A stretch of 5,961 bases of DNA from an uncultured Clostridia bacterium (GTDB lineage Bacteria > Bacillota > Clostridia > Oscillospirales > CAG-272). The notes beneath the pieces are model-generated. The model had not been told where the DNA came from, did no database searches, and saw only the letters and a program-made list of their open reading frames with translations. How positions within the stretch are numbered: position 1 is the stretch's first letter; every line of letters starts with the position of its first letter. The stretch is from positions 1-5,961 of the forward strand of contig CAJGEA010000124.1 of NCBI GenBank assembly GCA_904502015.1, read 5' to 3'. Positions 1-4,762 of this stretch are shown here, one piece after another. The position numbers and the translations under genes were made by a program.

Positions 1-142
1 AGCGTTTTGAAATATATGTTTTTAAGGTTTTTGGGAGTCCAGAACCCTTCGCGATATTTGCTGAAGGCAAATTCGCACCGAACGAAGTGAGGAGGTTTTC
101 AAAAAGGGTTCTGGTGGGGTGCAGGGGTGAAACCCCTGCCCG

Positions 143-159
143 ACAAATCCAAATTTGAA
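143..159 (+). repeat. 17-bp direct repeat, copy 1
   Basis: The sequence ACAAATCCAAATTTGAA is identical to copy 2 at 230-246 and contains the palindrome CAAATTTG. The two copies flank the 172-232 hairpin block. Confidence 0.7.
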
Positions 160-229
160 AACCACTTTTCCCTCGGGGGAGATGGTCGGCGCGTGGCAAC
201 CATCCCCGAGCCAAAGCTGTGCCGCAGGC

Positions 230-246
230 ACAAATCCAAATTTGAA
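230..246 (+). repeat. 17-bp direct repeat, copy 2
   Basis: Exact second copy of the 143-159 sequence in the same orientation, 87 bp downstream. It closes the hairpin-rich element before the acetyltransferase leader begins. Confidence 0.7.
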
Positions 247-294
247 CGTGGGTTGAATAGTCACAGCAAACATTGATTGATTAAACTATAATTT

Positions 295-300
295 GTGAGG
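295..300 (+). promoter_or_regulatory. Ribosome binding site that sets the acetyltransferase start
   Basis: GTGAGG lies one base before an in-frame ATG at 302, which is too close for initiation, but seven bases before the ATG at 308. This favours 308 as the real start, removing the first two codons of the longest open frame. Confidence 0.6.
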
Positions 301-307
301 AATGAGT

Positions 308-1462
308 ATGAATATCTATTGCGGACTCGGCGATCGTGTTTCGTACGCCGAATATATGACGCTGATCAACGAGGTGTTCGGCTTTACCGGCACCGAGCGT
401 GAGTTTGAAAAGCTCCTGCCCAAGCTCTATACCCCCGCCCGCGCACCGCAGGCGTCCAGCTATGTTGTCACAGAGGACGGCCGCGCCGTAGCCGCCGTGG
501 GCGCGTATCCGAACGAGATCACGGTCTGTGGCAAAACCCTCAAGTGCTGTGGCATCGGTAACGTCGCCGTGCATGCCGACGCCCGATCCAAGGGCTACAT
601 GAAGGCTACCATGAACGCCGCACTGGAAGGTATGATCCAAAACGGTGCCGACTTCACGGCGTTGGGCGGCCGCCGTCAGCGGTATCAGTATTTTTCCTAT
701 GACCGGTGCGGCCCGTGCGCCAATTTCTCCCTGACCCCTGATAATTTCCGCCACGGATGTAAGGGGGATGCGCCCTTTGCCGCCCGTGTCGTCACCGATC
801 CCGCCGACCCCGTGCTGGACGAGATCAAGGCGCTGTCCGACGGCGGTCAGCTCGTCCCCGTCCGCGCGCGTGAGGATTTTCTGGACATCGCTCATTCCTG
901 GCTTGCCTCCCTCTGGGCTGTGACCGATGGCGACCGTCTCGTGGGCTACGCCATTATGGAGCCCAGCCGCCTTATCAGCGAGGTGCGCGTGACCAACGCC
1001 GCTGAGCTCGTCCCCCTCCTGCACACGCTCTTTGCGGCGACCGGTAGCGCTACCATGAGCCTGCGCCTGCCGTCCTATGAAACCGAGTACATCGCCGAGG
1101 TTTGGCGCATTGCAGAAGGCTTTAACGAGGGCTGCTCCATGATGTACTCCGTCCTGCGCTATCGCACGGTGACGGATGCCTTCCTGTGCCTTAAGAATAC
1201 CTACGACACCCTCCCCGACGGAGAGCTGCGCTGGCTTATTCATGGTTATGCGGGCGACGAGCGGCTGTGTATCTCGGTGCGCGGCGGTGTTCCCTCGGTG
1301 GAGAGCCTGCCCGCCGATGTTCCCGTGGATCTGGAGCTGTCCCACCTGGATGCCATGAGCGTCCTGTTCGCCCCCTTCTCCCCCCTCAGAGACACGCTGA
1401 GCGATACCGCCCGCCGCTGGTTCCCCCTCCCCCTGTGGATCTACCGCGCGGATGAGGTATAA
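308..1462 (+). CDS. GNAT family N-acetyltransferase, Eis-like long form
   Basis: Probable acetyl-CoA-dependent N-acetyltransferase, cytosolic, 384 residues from the ATG at 308. An alternative ATG at 302 is too near the GTGAGG site. The N-terminal half has the GNAT fold signature: strands around residues 52-66 and 70-90, then the acetyl-CoA motif A, with VAVHADARSKGYM (about 86-98) carrying the R-x-x-G-x pyrophosphate-binding loop and the following helix. A GGRRQRYQYFSYDRCG segment (about 120-135) matches the region just after motif A in Acetyltransf_9/Eis-like proteins. Length and the C-terminal ending FPLPLWIYRADEV fit the multidomain family (GNAT, second GNAT-like domain, C-terminal SCP2-like part), though the last two domains are inferred from length. 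The substrate cannot be read from sequence; family members acetylate amines, including aminoglycosides and polyamines, but resistance should not be assumed. Codon use is GC-rich. No clear promoter or terminator is seen, and no neighbour is evidently co-transcribed. Confidence 0.87.
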   Translation: MNIYCGLGDRVSYAEYMTLINEVFGFTGTEREFEKLLPKLYTPARAPQASSYVVTEDGRAVAAVGAYPNEITVCGKTLKCCGIGNVAVHADARSKGYMKATMNAALEGMIQNGADFTALGGRRQRYQYFSYDRCGPCANFSLTPDNFRHGCKGDAPFAARVVTDPADPVLDEIKALSDGGQLVPVRAREDFLDIAHSWLASLWAVTDGDRLVGYAIMEPSRLISEVRVTNAAELVPLLHTLFAATGSATMSLRLPSYETEYIAEVWRIAEGFNEGCSMMYSVLRYRTVTDAFLCLKNTYDTLPDGELRWLIHGYAGDERLCISVRGGVPSVESLPADVPVDLELSHLDAMSVLFAPFSPLRDTLSDTARRWFPLPLWIYRADEV

Positions 1463-1533
1463 CGCTGCACCACCCATAAGGACAAATTGAGGACGGATTT
1501 TCGGGGTTTCCTATAAAAAAGTGATAATGTCAC

Positions 1534-1610
1534 CCGTAGGGGAGGGGTTTCCCCTCCCGCCCATATCTGATTTTGGCGATGGAACGGGAGGCGAAACGCC
1601 TCCCCTACGG
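1534..1610. repeat. 77-bp palindromic repeat, intact copy
   Basis: CCGTAGGGGAG (1534-1544) pairs with CTCCCCTACGG (1600-1610), so the whole element can fold back on itself. Each arm also forms its own 8-bp hairpin: GGGAGGGG/CCCCTCCC with a TTT loop (1540-1547/1551-1558) and GGGAGGCG/CGCCTCCC with an AAA loop (1586-1593/1597-1604). The design resembles REP/BIME-like or MITE-like intergenic repeats. It follows the acetyltransferase gene and precedes the promoter of the next gene. A run of T is missing after either arm, so it is not a typical terminator. A second copy, interrupted, lies at 2334-2579. Confidence 0.8.
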
Positions 1611-1625
1611 ATATACTAAAGAATT

Positions 1626-1666
1626 TCGGCAGAGATGTTGTTTTCTCTGCCGATTTGTGTTATAAT
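1626..1666 (+). promoter_or_regulatory. Sigma-A promoter with inverted repeat, copy 1
   Basis: A -35 of TTGTTT (1638-1643), a 17-bp spacer and a consensus -10 TATAAT (1661-1666) preceded by TGT (1658-1660) form an extended -10 promoter. A 10-bp perfect inverted repeat, TCGGCAGAGA (1626-1635) and TCTCTGCCGA (1644-1653), has the -35 in its loop and its right arm in the spacer, a position where an operator or DNA hairpin would interfere with RNA polymerase. The 46 bp from 1622 to 1667 recur without mismatch at 2591-2636. The predicted transcript starts near 1673 and leads into the membrane protein gene at 1754. Confidence 0.8.
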
Positions 1667-1677
1667 GGAATCACATC

Positions 1678-1704
1678 GTAGGGCGGGAGCAAGCCCCGCC
1701 CTAC
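1678..1704 (+). repeat. GC-rich hairpin in the 5' leader
   Basis: GTAGGGCGGG (1678-1687) pairs perfectly with CCCGCCCTAC (1695-1704) around a seven-base loop. It begins about five bases after the predicted transcription start and ends about 38 bases before the ribosome binding site. Its outer bases resemble the CGTAGGG ends of the neighbouring palindromic repeats, so it is probably another small repeat of that type. There is no following T run, so a terminator is unlikely; it could stabilise the 5' end of the mRNA. Confidence 0.6.
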
Positions 1705-1741
1705 AACGCCGTAATACAAAGGCGAAATCGGCGATACAATG

Positions 1742-1747
1742 AAGGAG
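1742..1747 (+). promoter_or_regulatory. Ribosome binding site that sets the start at 1754
   Basis: A consensus AAGGAG sits six bases before ATG 1754. An upstream in-frame ATG at 1739 would place this site inside its own first codons and has no ribosome binding site of its own, so the longest open frame overstates the protein by five residues. Confidence 0.85.
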
Positions 1748-1753
1748 ATCTTT

Positions 1754-2269
1754 ATGGGATGGATAGGTATCATTGTACTATTGTTTGTCGTTGGGCTGGA
1801 ATTTGGGTTGGAATATTTGTTCTACTCACATTCAAAGAAGGAAGAATCGGAAGATGCGTATATTACTAAAACCCATACGCCCAAAAGAAGAACCGTTACC
1901 TGCTTTGTGCTGACTGTTGCGGCGTCTGTCGCTTCTATAATCTGTGCCTTGATTTTGAAAAATTCTTTAGATTTGGGCGGTTGGATTGCTTATTTGTTCG
2001 GATGCATATTTACGATCGCGCTTCCTTTTGTTTTGCTTCTGCTATGTATTGGCAATTATGAGGTTATGACTGCCGAAGGAATTATTGCTCGCAGGATCCA
2101 TAAAAAAACATTTGTCCGATATGATCAAATGGCCTACTACGCGTATTCGCACGGTCAATTGACAATATATGCAGAGGACGATACGTTGCTTCTTTTTGTT
2201 GGAGATAACCGAATCGGCTTACAATCCTTGATCAATTGTCTGGAAAAACGAAATATATGCAAGCGATAA
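1754..2269 (+). CDS. Small three-helix membrane protein, function unknown
   Basis: I do not recognise this 171-residue protein. Three hydrophobic segments are visible: about residues 3-24 (rich in I, V, L, F), 47-68 and 77-99. The loop between the first two is charged (SHSKKEESED, then KRR just before helix 2). The remaining 70 residues are soluble and look like alternating strands (YEVMTAEGIIARRI, HGQLTIYAED, TLLLFVG) ending in a helix. That pattern resembles bacterial PH-like domains attached to membrane helices, but this is inferred from pattern only. The gene has its own extended -10 promoter and an AAGGAG site six bases before the chosen ATG. Codon use is AT-rich (TTT, ATT, GAT), unlike the GC-rich acetyltransferase upstream and pduL further on, suggesting different origin or low expression. 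It appears monocistronic, since another promoter precedes the next gene. Confidence 0.8.
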   Translation: MGWIGIIVLLFVVGLEFGLEYLFYSHSKKEESEDAYITKTHTPKRRTVTCFVLTVAASVASIICALILKNSLDLGGWIAYLFGCIFTIALPFVLLLLCIGNYEVMTAEGIIARRIHKKTFVRYDQMAYYAYSHGQLTIYAEDDTLLLFVGDNRIGLQSLINCLEKRNICKR

Positions 2270-2273
2270 AAGC

Positions 2274-2302
2274 ATTTGACGCTATTCAGCCACAAGTCAA
2301 AT
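2274..2302 (+). terminator. Weak hairpin after the membrane protein gene
   Basis: ATTTGAC (2274-2280) and GTCAAAT (2296-2302) form a 7-bp stem with a 15-base loop five bases after the stop codon, followed by TGGTATTTAT. The AT-rich stem, large loop and broken T run make this at best a poor intrinsic terminator. Confidence 0.25.
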
Positions 2303-2391
2303 TGGTATTTATCGAGATGTTTGGGATTTCGGTCGTAGGGGAGGGGTCTCCCCTCCCGCGAACGAATGGTTTAATCAAAAAACGGGAGGAT

Positions 2392-2398
2392 CAACGCC
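2392..2398 (+). repeat. Target site duplication, left copy
   Basis: CAACGCC immediately before the 165-bp insertion, identical to 2564-2570 on the other side. AACGCC is also present once at the matching place of the intact palindromic repeat (1595-1600). Confidence 0.65.
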
Positions 2399-2563
2399 CA
2401 ATGTCATTAAGCTAAGCTTCCTCGCCGTGTCATCCTCGAGCGGAGCCGCCCCCGAGATTCTTCGCGGCTGACCTTTGGTCAGCGACGCTCAAGAATGACA
2501 ACGGGGGCGGCGCAGCGAAGGATCTCACGGCGAAGATATTTTATTAACCTAATGATATTGAAC
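2399..2563. mobile_element. MITE-like nonautonomous insertion, 165 bp
   Basis: The element has imperfect terminal inverted repeats: CAATGTCATTA (2399-2409) against TAATGATATTG (2550-2560), then CGCCGTG near 2423 against CACGGCG near 2526. The inside continues as a long hairpin: GCCGCCCCCG/CGGGGGCGGC (2445-2454/2502-2511), ATTCTT/AAGAAT (2457-2462/2491-2496) and GCTGACC/GGTCAGC with a TTT loop (2467-2473/2477-2483). It is flanked by a 7-bp direct repeat CAACGCC (2392-2398, 2564-2570), as expected of a target duplication, and it interrupts a repeat whose intact form exists 800 bp upstream. It encodes no transposase, so it would have moved with one supplied in trans. The three bases AAC at the right end (2561-2563) have no partner at the left, so the exact boundary is uncertain. 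Confidence 0.72.
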
Positions 2564-2570
2564 CAACGCC
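2564..2570 (+). repeat. Target site duplication, right copy
   Basis: CAACGCC immediately after the insertion, matching 2392-2398. The sequence then continues TCCCCTACG exactly as in the intact repeat. Confidence 0.65.
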
Positions 2571-2594
2571 TCCCCTACGAACACATCAAAAATT

Positions 2595-2635
2595 TCGGCA
2601 GAGATGTTGTTTTCTCTGCCGATTTGTGTTATAAT
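2595..2635 (+). promoter_or_regulatory. Sigma-A promoter with inverted repeat, copy 2
   Basis: The same promoter as at 1626-1666: -35 TTGTTT (2607-2612), 17-bp spacer, TGT followed by -10 TATAAT (2630-2635), and the inverted repeat TCGGCAGAGA/TCTCTGCCGA (2595-2604/2613-2622). The 46 bp from 2591 to 2636 equal 1622-1667 exactly, loop and spacer included, while the flanks differ. It drives the lipoprotein gene 70 bases downstream. The MITE-like insertion ends about 30 bp before it and leaves it intact. Confidence 0.8.
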
Positions 2636-2705
2636 GAAGTGGGTGGTGAAGACAAACGTCTAACAAGGATATTCACCCAAATGAAATCACAAGCGGGAGA
2701 AGATT

Positions 2706-3218
2706 ATGAAAAAAATTGTCTGTTTCCTATCTTTAGTGATCACGTGTTGCTTGCTTTCCTCCTGCGATCCCGGACTGCGCTATATTGATCCGGACGTTCT
2801 CCATCAGGTTGTCAGCATTGAGTTGATCGAATATGAAAATCCGAATCAAAAACATTTTTTTACATGGGTTCCGGATCAATTCCATAAGCTCGTCCCATTC
2901 AAAACCGCCAATGCTACGGTTATTGAAACCCTGCCCCCCGAGAAGAACGCCGAATTTTTGGAGGCGTTTTCGAACACCGATATACTCCACACGTACTATG
3001 CGTATAATTCCCCCAAGGATATTTGCTTGCGCTTGAATTATGAAAACGGAAACTTCCTGATCATCTGGGCCAACTATGCAGAAAAGTCCTATGCCGGTTA
3101 TATCGGAGAGTATTCCTCGGACGGATCGGTTTTGTCTTTTTGGGGCTCCTTCAGTTCACTCAAATCTTACGAAGATTTAGTGAACCGATACTTTACCCAT
3201 ACCTTGCCTCGTGCATGA
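2706..3218 (+). CDS. Small predicted lipoprotein, function unknown
   Basis: The 170-residue product starts with a lipoprotein signal peptide: a KK n-region at residues 2-3, a hydrophobic core to about residue 17 and the lipobox LSSC with the lipidated cysteine at position 20. The mature protein (about 150 residues) would be anchored to the outer face of the cytoplasmic membrane. After the cysteine comes a mixed strand/helix domain with no catalytic motif that I can identify: VVSIELIEYENP near 35-46, an aromatic segment HTYYAYNSPKDICLRL near 95-110, and FLIIWANYAEKSYAGYIG near 116-133. I have the impression of similar lipoproteins in other Clostridia but know no characterised member. GGGAG lies six bases before the ATG, and the gene has its own promoter (copy 2). 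Codon use is more AT-rich than in tepA or pduL. The gene converges with tepA, with a shared hairpin between them. Confidence 0.82.
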   Translation: MKKIVCFLSLVITCCLLSSCDPGLRYIDPDVLHQVVSIELIEYENPNQKHFFTWVPDQFHKLVPFKTANATVIETLPPEKNAEFLEAFSNTDILHTYYAYNSPKDICLRLNYENGNFLIIWANYAEKSYAGYIGEYSSDGSVLSFWGSFSSLKSYEDLVNRYFTHTLPRA

Positions 3219-3224
3219 AAACAT

Positions 3225-3250
3225 CCCCGACAGATTCAAATCTGTCGGGG
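3225..3250. terminator. Hairpin between convergent genes, probable bidirectional terminator
   Basis: CCCCGACAGAT (3225-3235) pairs perfectly with ATCTGTCGGGG (3240-3250) around a TCAA loop. It begins six bases after the lipoprotein stop codon and ends 29 bases before the end of the convergent tepA gene, an ideal place to stop both transcripts. The downstream T tracts are short on both strands (TATTT on +, TGTTTT on -), so efficiency is uncertain. Confidence 0.7.
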
Positions 3251-3279
3251 TATTTGCATTCCTTATGAAAACTGTCCGT

Positions 3280-3969
3280 TCAGTTCTTTCTTCCCTCCGC
3301 AATCATCTGTCGCAGGCAGGAGAGCGCCGCGTCCAAGCCGCCCACCTCGTCGATCAGCCCCGCTTCCACCGCCTCGCGTCCCTCCAGTACTGGTCCCACA
3401 TCGGTGGCGATCTGGTCGGGGCGCATCATCAGCTCGTGGAATTTCTCGCGGGATATGCGGCTGTGGTCACATACGAAATTCATAATCCGCGTCTGCATAT
3501 CCTCGAAATAGCGGTAGGTCTGGGGCGCACCGATCACCGTGCCGCTGATCCGCACGGGATGGATGGTCATGGTCGCGCTCGGCACGATGAAGGAGCGCCG
3601 CCCCGCTACCGCCAGCGGCACGCCGATGGAGTGACCGCCGCCCAGCACCAGAGTCACCGACGGCTTTTTCATGGATGCGATCAGCTCGGCCAGTGCCAGC
3701 CCCGCCTCCACATCACCCCCCATTGTGTTGAGGATGACCAGCAGTCCGTCTGTGTCGTCGTCTTCCTCCACGGTCACCAGCAGGGGAATGATCTGCTCAT
3801 ACTTGGTTGCCTTCTGACCATCGGGGAGCAGGTAGTGTCCCTCCACTTGCCCCACGATGGACAGGCAGTAGATGGATTCCCGCGCGTTGCCTGCGATGAC
3901 CGACGCGGATTTTTCTATGGTTTCCAGCTCGCCCTTGTCAATTTTGTTCTTTCCGTTTTGCTTGCCCAT
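3280..3969 (-). CDS. TepA, ClpP-family serine protease (translocation-enhancing protein)
   Basis: A 229-residue cytosolic ClpP-fold peptidase. The ClpP/crotonase-like core spans about residues 33-225. GGGHSIG (110-116) contains the nucleophile Ser114, TIHP contains His137, and Asp190 in ATDVG is the probable third catalytic residue; their order and spacing agree with ClpP. Features that set TepA apart from true ClpP are the GQVEGHYLLP...KATKYEQIIP segment (40-62) and NTMGGDVEAGLA (81-92). From knowledge of Bacillus subtilis TepA (YmfB), the protein assists protein secretion, perhaps by clearing peptides or precursors that block the translocase; no signal sequence is present. GAGG lies six bases before the ATG. 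The gene is GC-rich and divergent from pduL, with 175 bp between them. I found no convincing promoter on this strand. A large frame on the opposite strand is a shadow of this gene. Confidence 0.92.
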   Translation of the reverse strand: MGKQNGKNKIDKGELETIEKSASVIAGNARESIYCLSIVGQVEGHYLLPDGQKATKYEQIIPLLVTVEEDDDTDGLLVILNTMGGDVEAGLALAELIASMKKPSVTLVLGGGHSIGVPLAVAGRRSFIVPSATMTIHPVRISGTVIGAPQTYRYFEDMQTRIMNFVCDHSRISREKFHELMMRPDQIATDVGPVLEGREAVEAGLIDEVGGLDAALSCLRQMIAEGRKN

Positions 3970-4053
3970 GATTTACCTCGCAAAAAAACATTCAAAGGAT
4001 AGTATGACCAAAAAGTTTTTTTCTATACGGCCATAATTATTTCAAAATAAATA

Positions 4054-4082
4054 TTTACTTTTCAAAAGAAATGTGCTATAAT
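4054..4082 (+). promoter_or_regulatory. Extended -10 promoter for the pduL operon
   Basis: TTTACT (4054-4059, four of six consensus bases), a 17-bp spacer, then TGC followed by TATAAT (4077-4082). Transcription should start near 4089, giving a leader of about 55 bases before pduL. The leader holds a weak AT-rich 7-bp inverted repeat (4097-4103/4115-4121) but no recognised riboswitch. The surrounding 175-bp region is strongly AT-rich. Confidence 0.72.
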
Positions 4083-4144
4083 CTATTATGTATGCGATTT
4101 ATGCATCAATTTGTCATAAATTCACTGTAGAGAGGATGTAAGTT

Positions 4145-4720
4145 ATGGAAAACAAGATTCTCGTAGAGACCTCCGCCCGTCACGTCCACCTGACGGCCGA
4201 GGCCGTTGCCGCACTGTACGGCGAGGGCGCAGAGCTGATCGTCAAGAAGATGCTCAGCCAGCCCGGTCAGTTCGCTACCGCCAATGAAAAGCTGAAGCTG
4301 GTCGGCCCTAAGGGCTCCATCATGCTCAGCGTTCTGGGCCCCACCCGTCCTGCAACTCAGGTCGAGCTGTCCTATACCGATGCTCGCGCGCTGGGCCTTT
4401 CGGGTGTTCCCGTTCGTGAGAGCGGCGACGTAGCCGGCACCCCCGGTATCAAGATCGTAGGCCCCGCAGGTGAGATCGATATCGACGAGGGATGCATCAT
4501 CGCTATGCGTCATATCCATATGACCCCCGCCGATGCTGAGGGTCTGGGCGTTACCAACGGTCAGGTCGTTAAGGTTCTGGTCAAGTCCGCCCGCACCACC
4601 ATTTTTGACGACGTTGTCGTTCGTGTCAGCCCCAGCTATGCGCTGGCTATGCACATTGATACCGACGAGTGCAACGCCGCCGCCGCCTTTGGCGAGATCT
4701 ACGGCGAAATCGTCAAGTAA
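4145..4720 (+). CDS. pduL: PduL-type phosphate acyltransferase
   Basis: Transfers an acyl group between CoA and phosphate (acetyl- or propanoyl-CoA to the acyl phosphate), a step that with an acyl kinase yields ATP. The 191-residue protein carries both PduL repeats. The first opens with SARHVHLT (residues 10-17) and the second with MRHIHMTP (121-128). His13, His15, His123, His125 and His170 (in AMHIDTDECNAA) are the expected zinc ligands and active-site residues of this two-zinc enzyme. The sequence starts almost directly at the first domain. It lacks the N-terminal encapsulation extension of microcompartment PduL, and no shell genes are nearby, so a free cytosolic role in fermentative acetate or propionate metabolism is inferred. 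AGAGG precedes the ATG by nine bases. It is the first gene after the promoter at 4054-4082 and probably co-transcribed with the hydrolase 42 bases downstream. No kinase gene is visible here. Confidence 0.93.
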   Translation: MENKILVETSARHVHLTAEAVAALYGEGAELIVKKMLSQPGQFATANEKLKLVGPKGSIMLSVLGPTRPATQVELSYTDARALGLSGVPVRESGDVAGTPGIKIVGPAGEIDIDEGCIIAMRHIHMTPADAEGLGVTNGQVVKVLVKSARTTIFDDVVVRVSPSYALAMHIDTDECNAAAAFGEIYGEIVK

Positions 4721-4762
4721 TTCGCATCGCTACGATCGAATAAGGAAAGGTACATCGAAACC

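Larger units (their letters stand above)
39..246. repeat. Hairpin-rich intergenic repeat-like element
   Basis: This gene-free stretch is packed with inverted repeats. An 11-bp pair, CCAGAACCCTT (39-49) and AAGGGTTCTGG (104-114), encloses about 55 bp. It is followed by a perfect 8-bp hairpin with a GAA loop (121-128/132-139), a 12-bp stem with a three-base bulge (172-186/199-210) and a 6-bp hairpin with a GCA loop (218-223/227-232). A 17-bp sequence occurs twice in direct orientation (143-159 and 230-246). A reverse-strand frame of 83 codons crosses it, but that frame has no family resemblance and repeats the peptide FKFGFV only because of the DNA repeat. The likeliest reading is a dispersed noncoding repeat common in gut Clostridia; a structured RNA is the alternative. 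No mobility gene or clear target duplication is visible. Confidence 0.55.
2334..2579. repeat. Palindromic repeat, copy 2, split by an insertion
   Basis: The ends CGTAGGGGAG (2334-2343) and CTCCCCTACG (2570-2579) match those of the intact copy at 1534-1610. The left-arm hairpin GGGAGGGG/CCCCTCCC (2339-2346/2350-2357, TCT loop) is preserved. The right arm is broken after AACGGGAGGATCAACGCC (ending 2398) by about 165 bp and resumes at 2564. Removing the insertion plus one copy of its 7-bp flanking repeat leaves 74 bp, against 75 bp for the same ends in the intact copy. Confidence 0.8.

Noticed and set aside
22..273. An 83-codon reverse-strand frame
   Set aside because: It lies entirely in the hairpin-rich repeat element, and its internal repeat FKFGFV comes from the 17-bp DNA repeat. 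No ribosome binding site or domain supports it.
287..292. TATAAT just before the acetyltransferase gene as a -10 promoter element
   Set aside because: Transcription would start near 299, inside or after the ribosome binding site, and there is no -35-like hexamer 16-18 bp upstream (CAGCAA at 264-269).
281..1477. A 398-codon open frame on the reverse strand covering the whole acetyltransferase gene
   Set aside because: It mirrors a GC-rich gene with convincing GNAT motifs on the other strand; its product is low-complexity-like, rich in G, A and H, with no family motif. Such frames arise from C/G-ending codons.
1534..1610. A CRISPR array or tandem repeat array in the repeat-rich intergenic regions
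   Set aside because: The repeats are palindromic, few in number and not regularly spaced; no spacers and no cas genes are present.
2495..2788. A 97-codon forward frame before the lipoprotein gene
   Set aside because: It begins inside the MITE-like insertion, runs through the promoter and overlaps the lipoprotein start in another frame; no credible start site or protein similarity.
3211..4002. A 263-codon forward frame opposite tepA
   Set aside because: It starts just before the terminator hairpin, reads through it and then antisense through a gene with an intact ClpP-type catalytic triad; a compositional shadow.
3970..4053. A promoter for tepA on the reverse strand
   Set aside because: The AT-rich sequence offers several weak -10-like hexamers, but none has a matching -35 at 16-18 bp, so no specific site can be supported.
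4106..4654. A 182-codon reverse-strand frame opposite pduL
   Set aside because: Antisense of a gene with all PduL signature motifs; no independent support.
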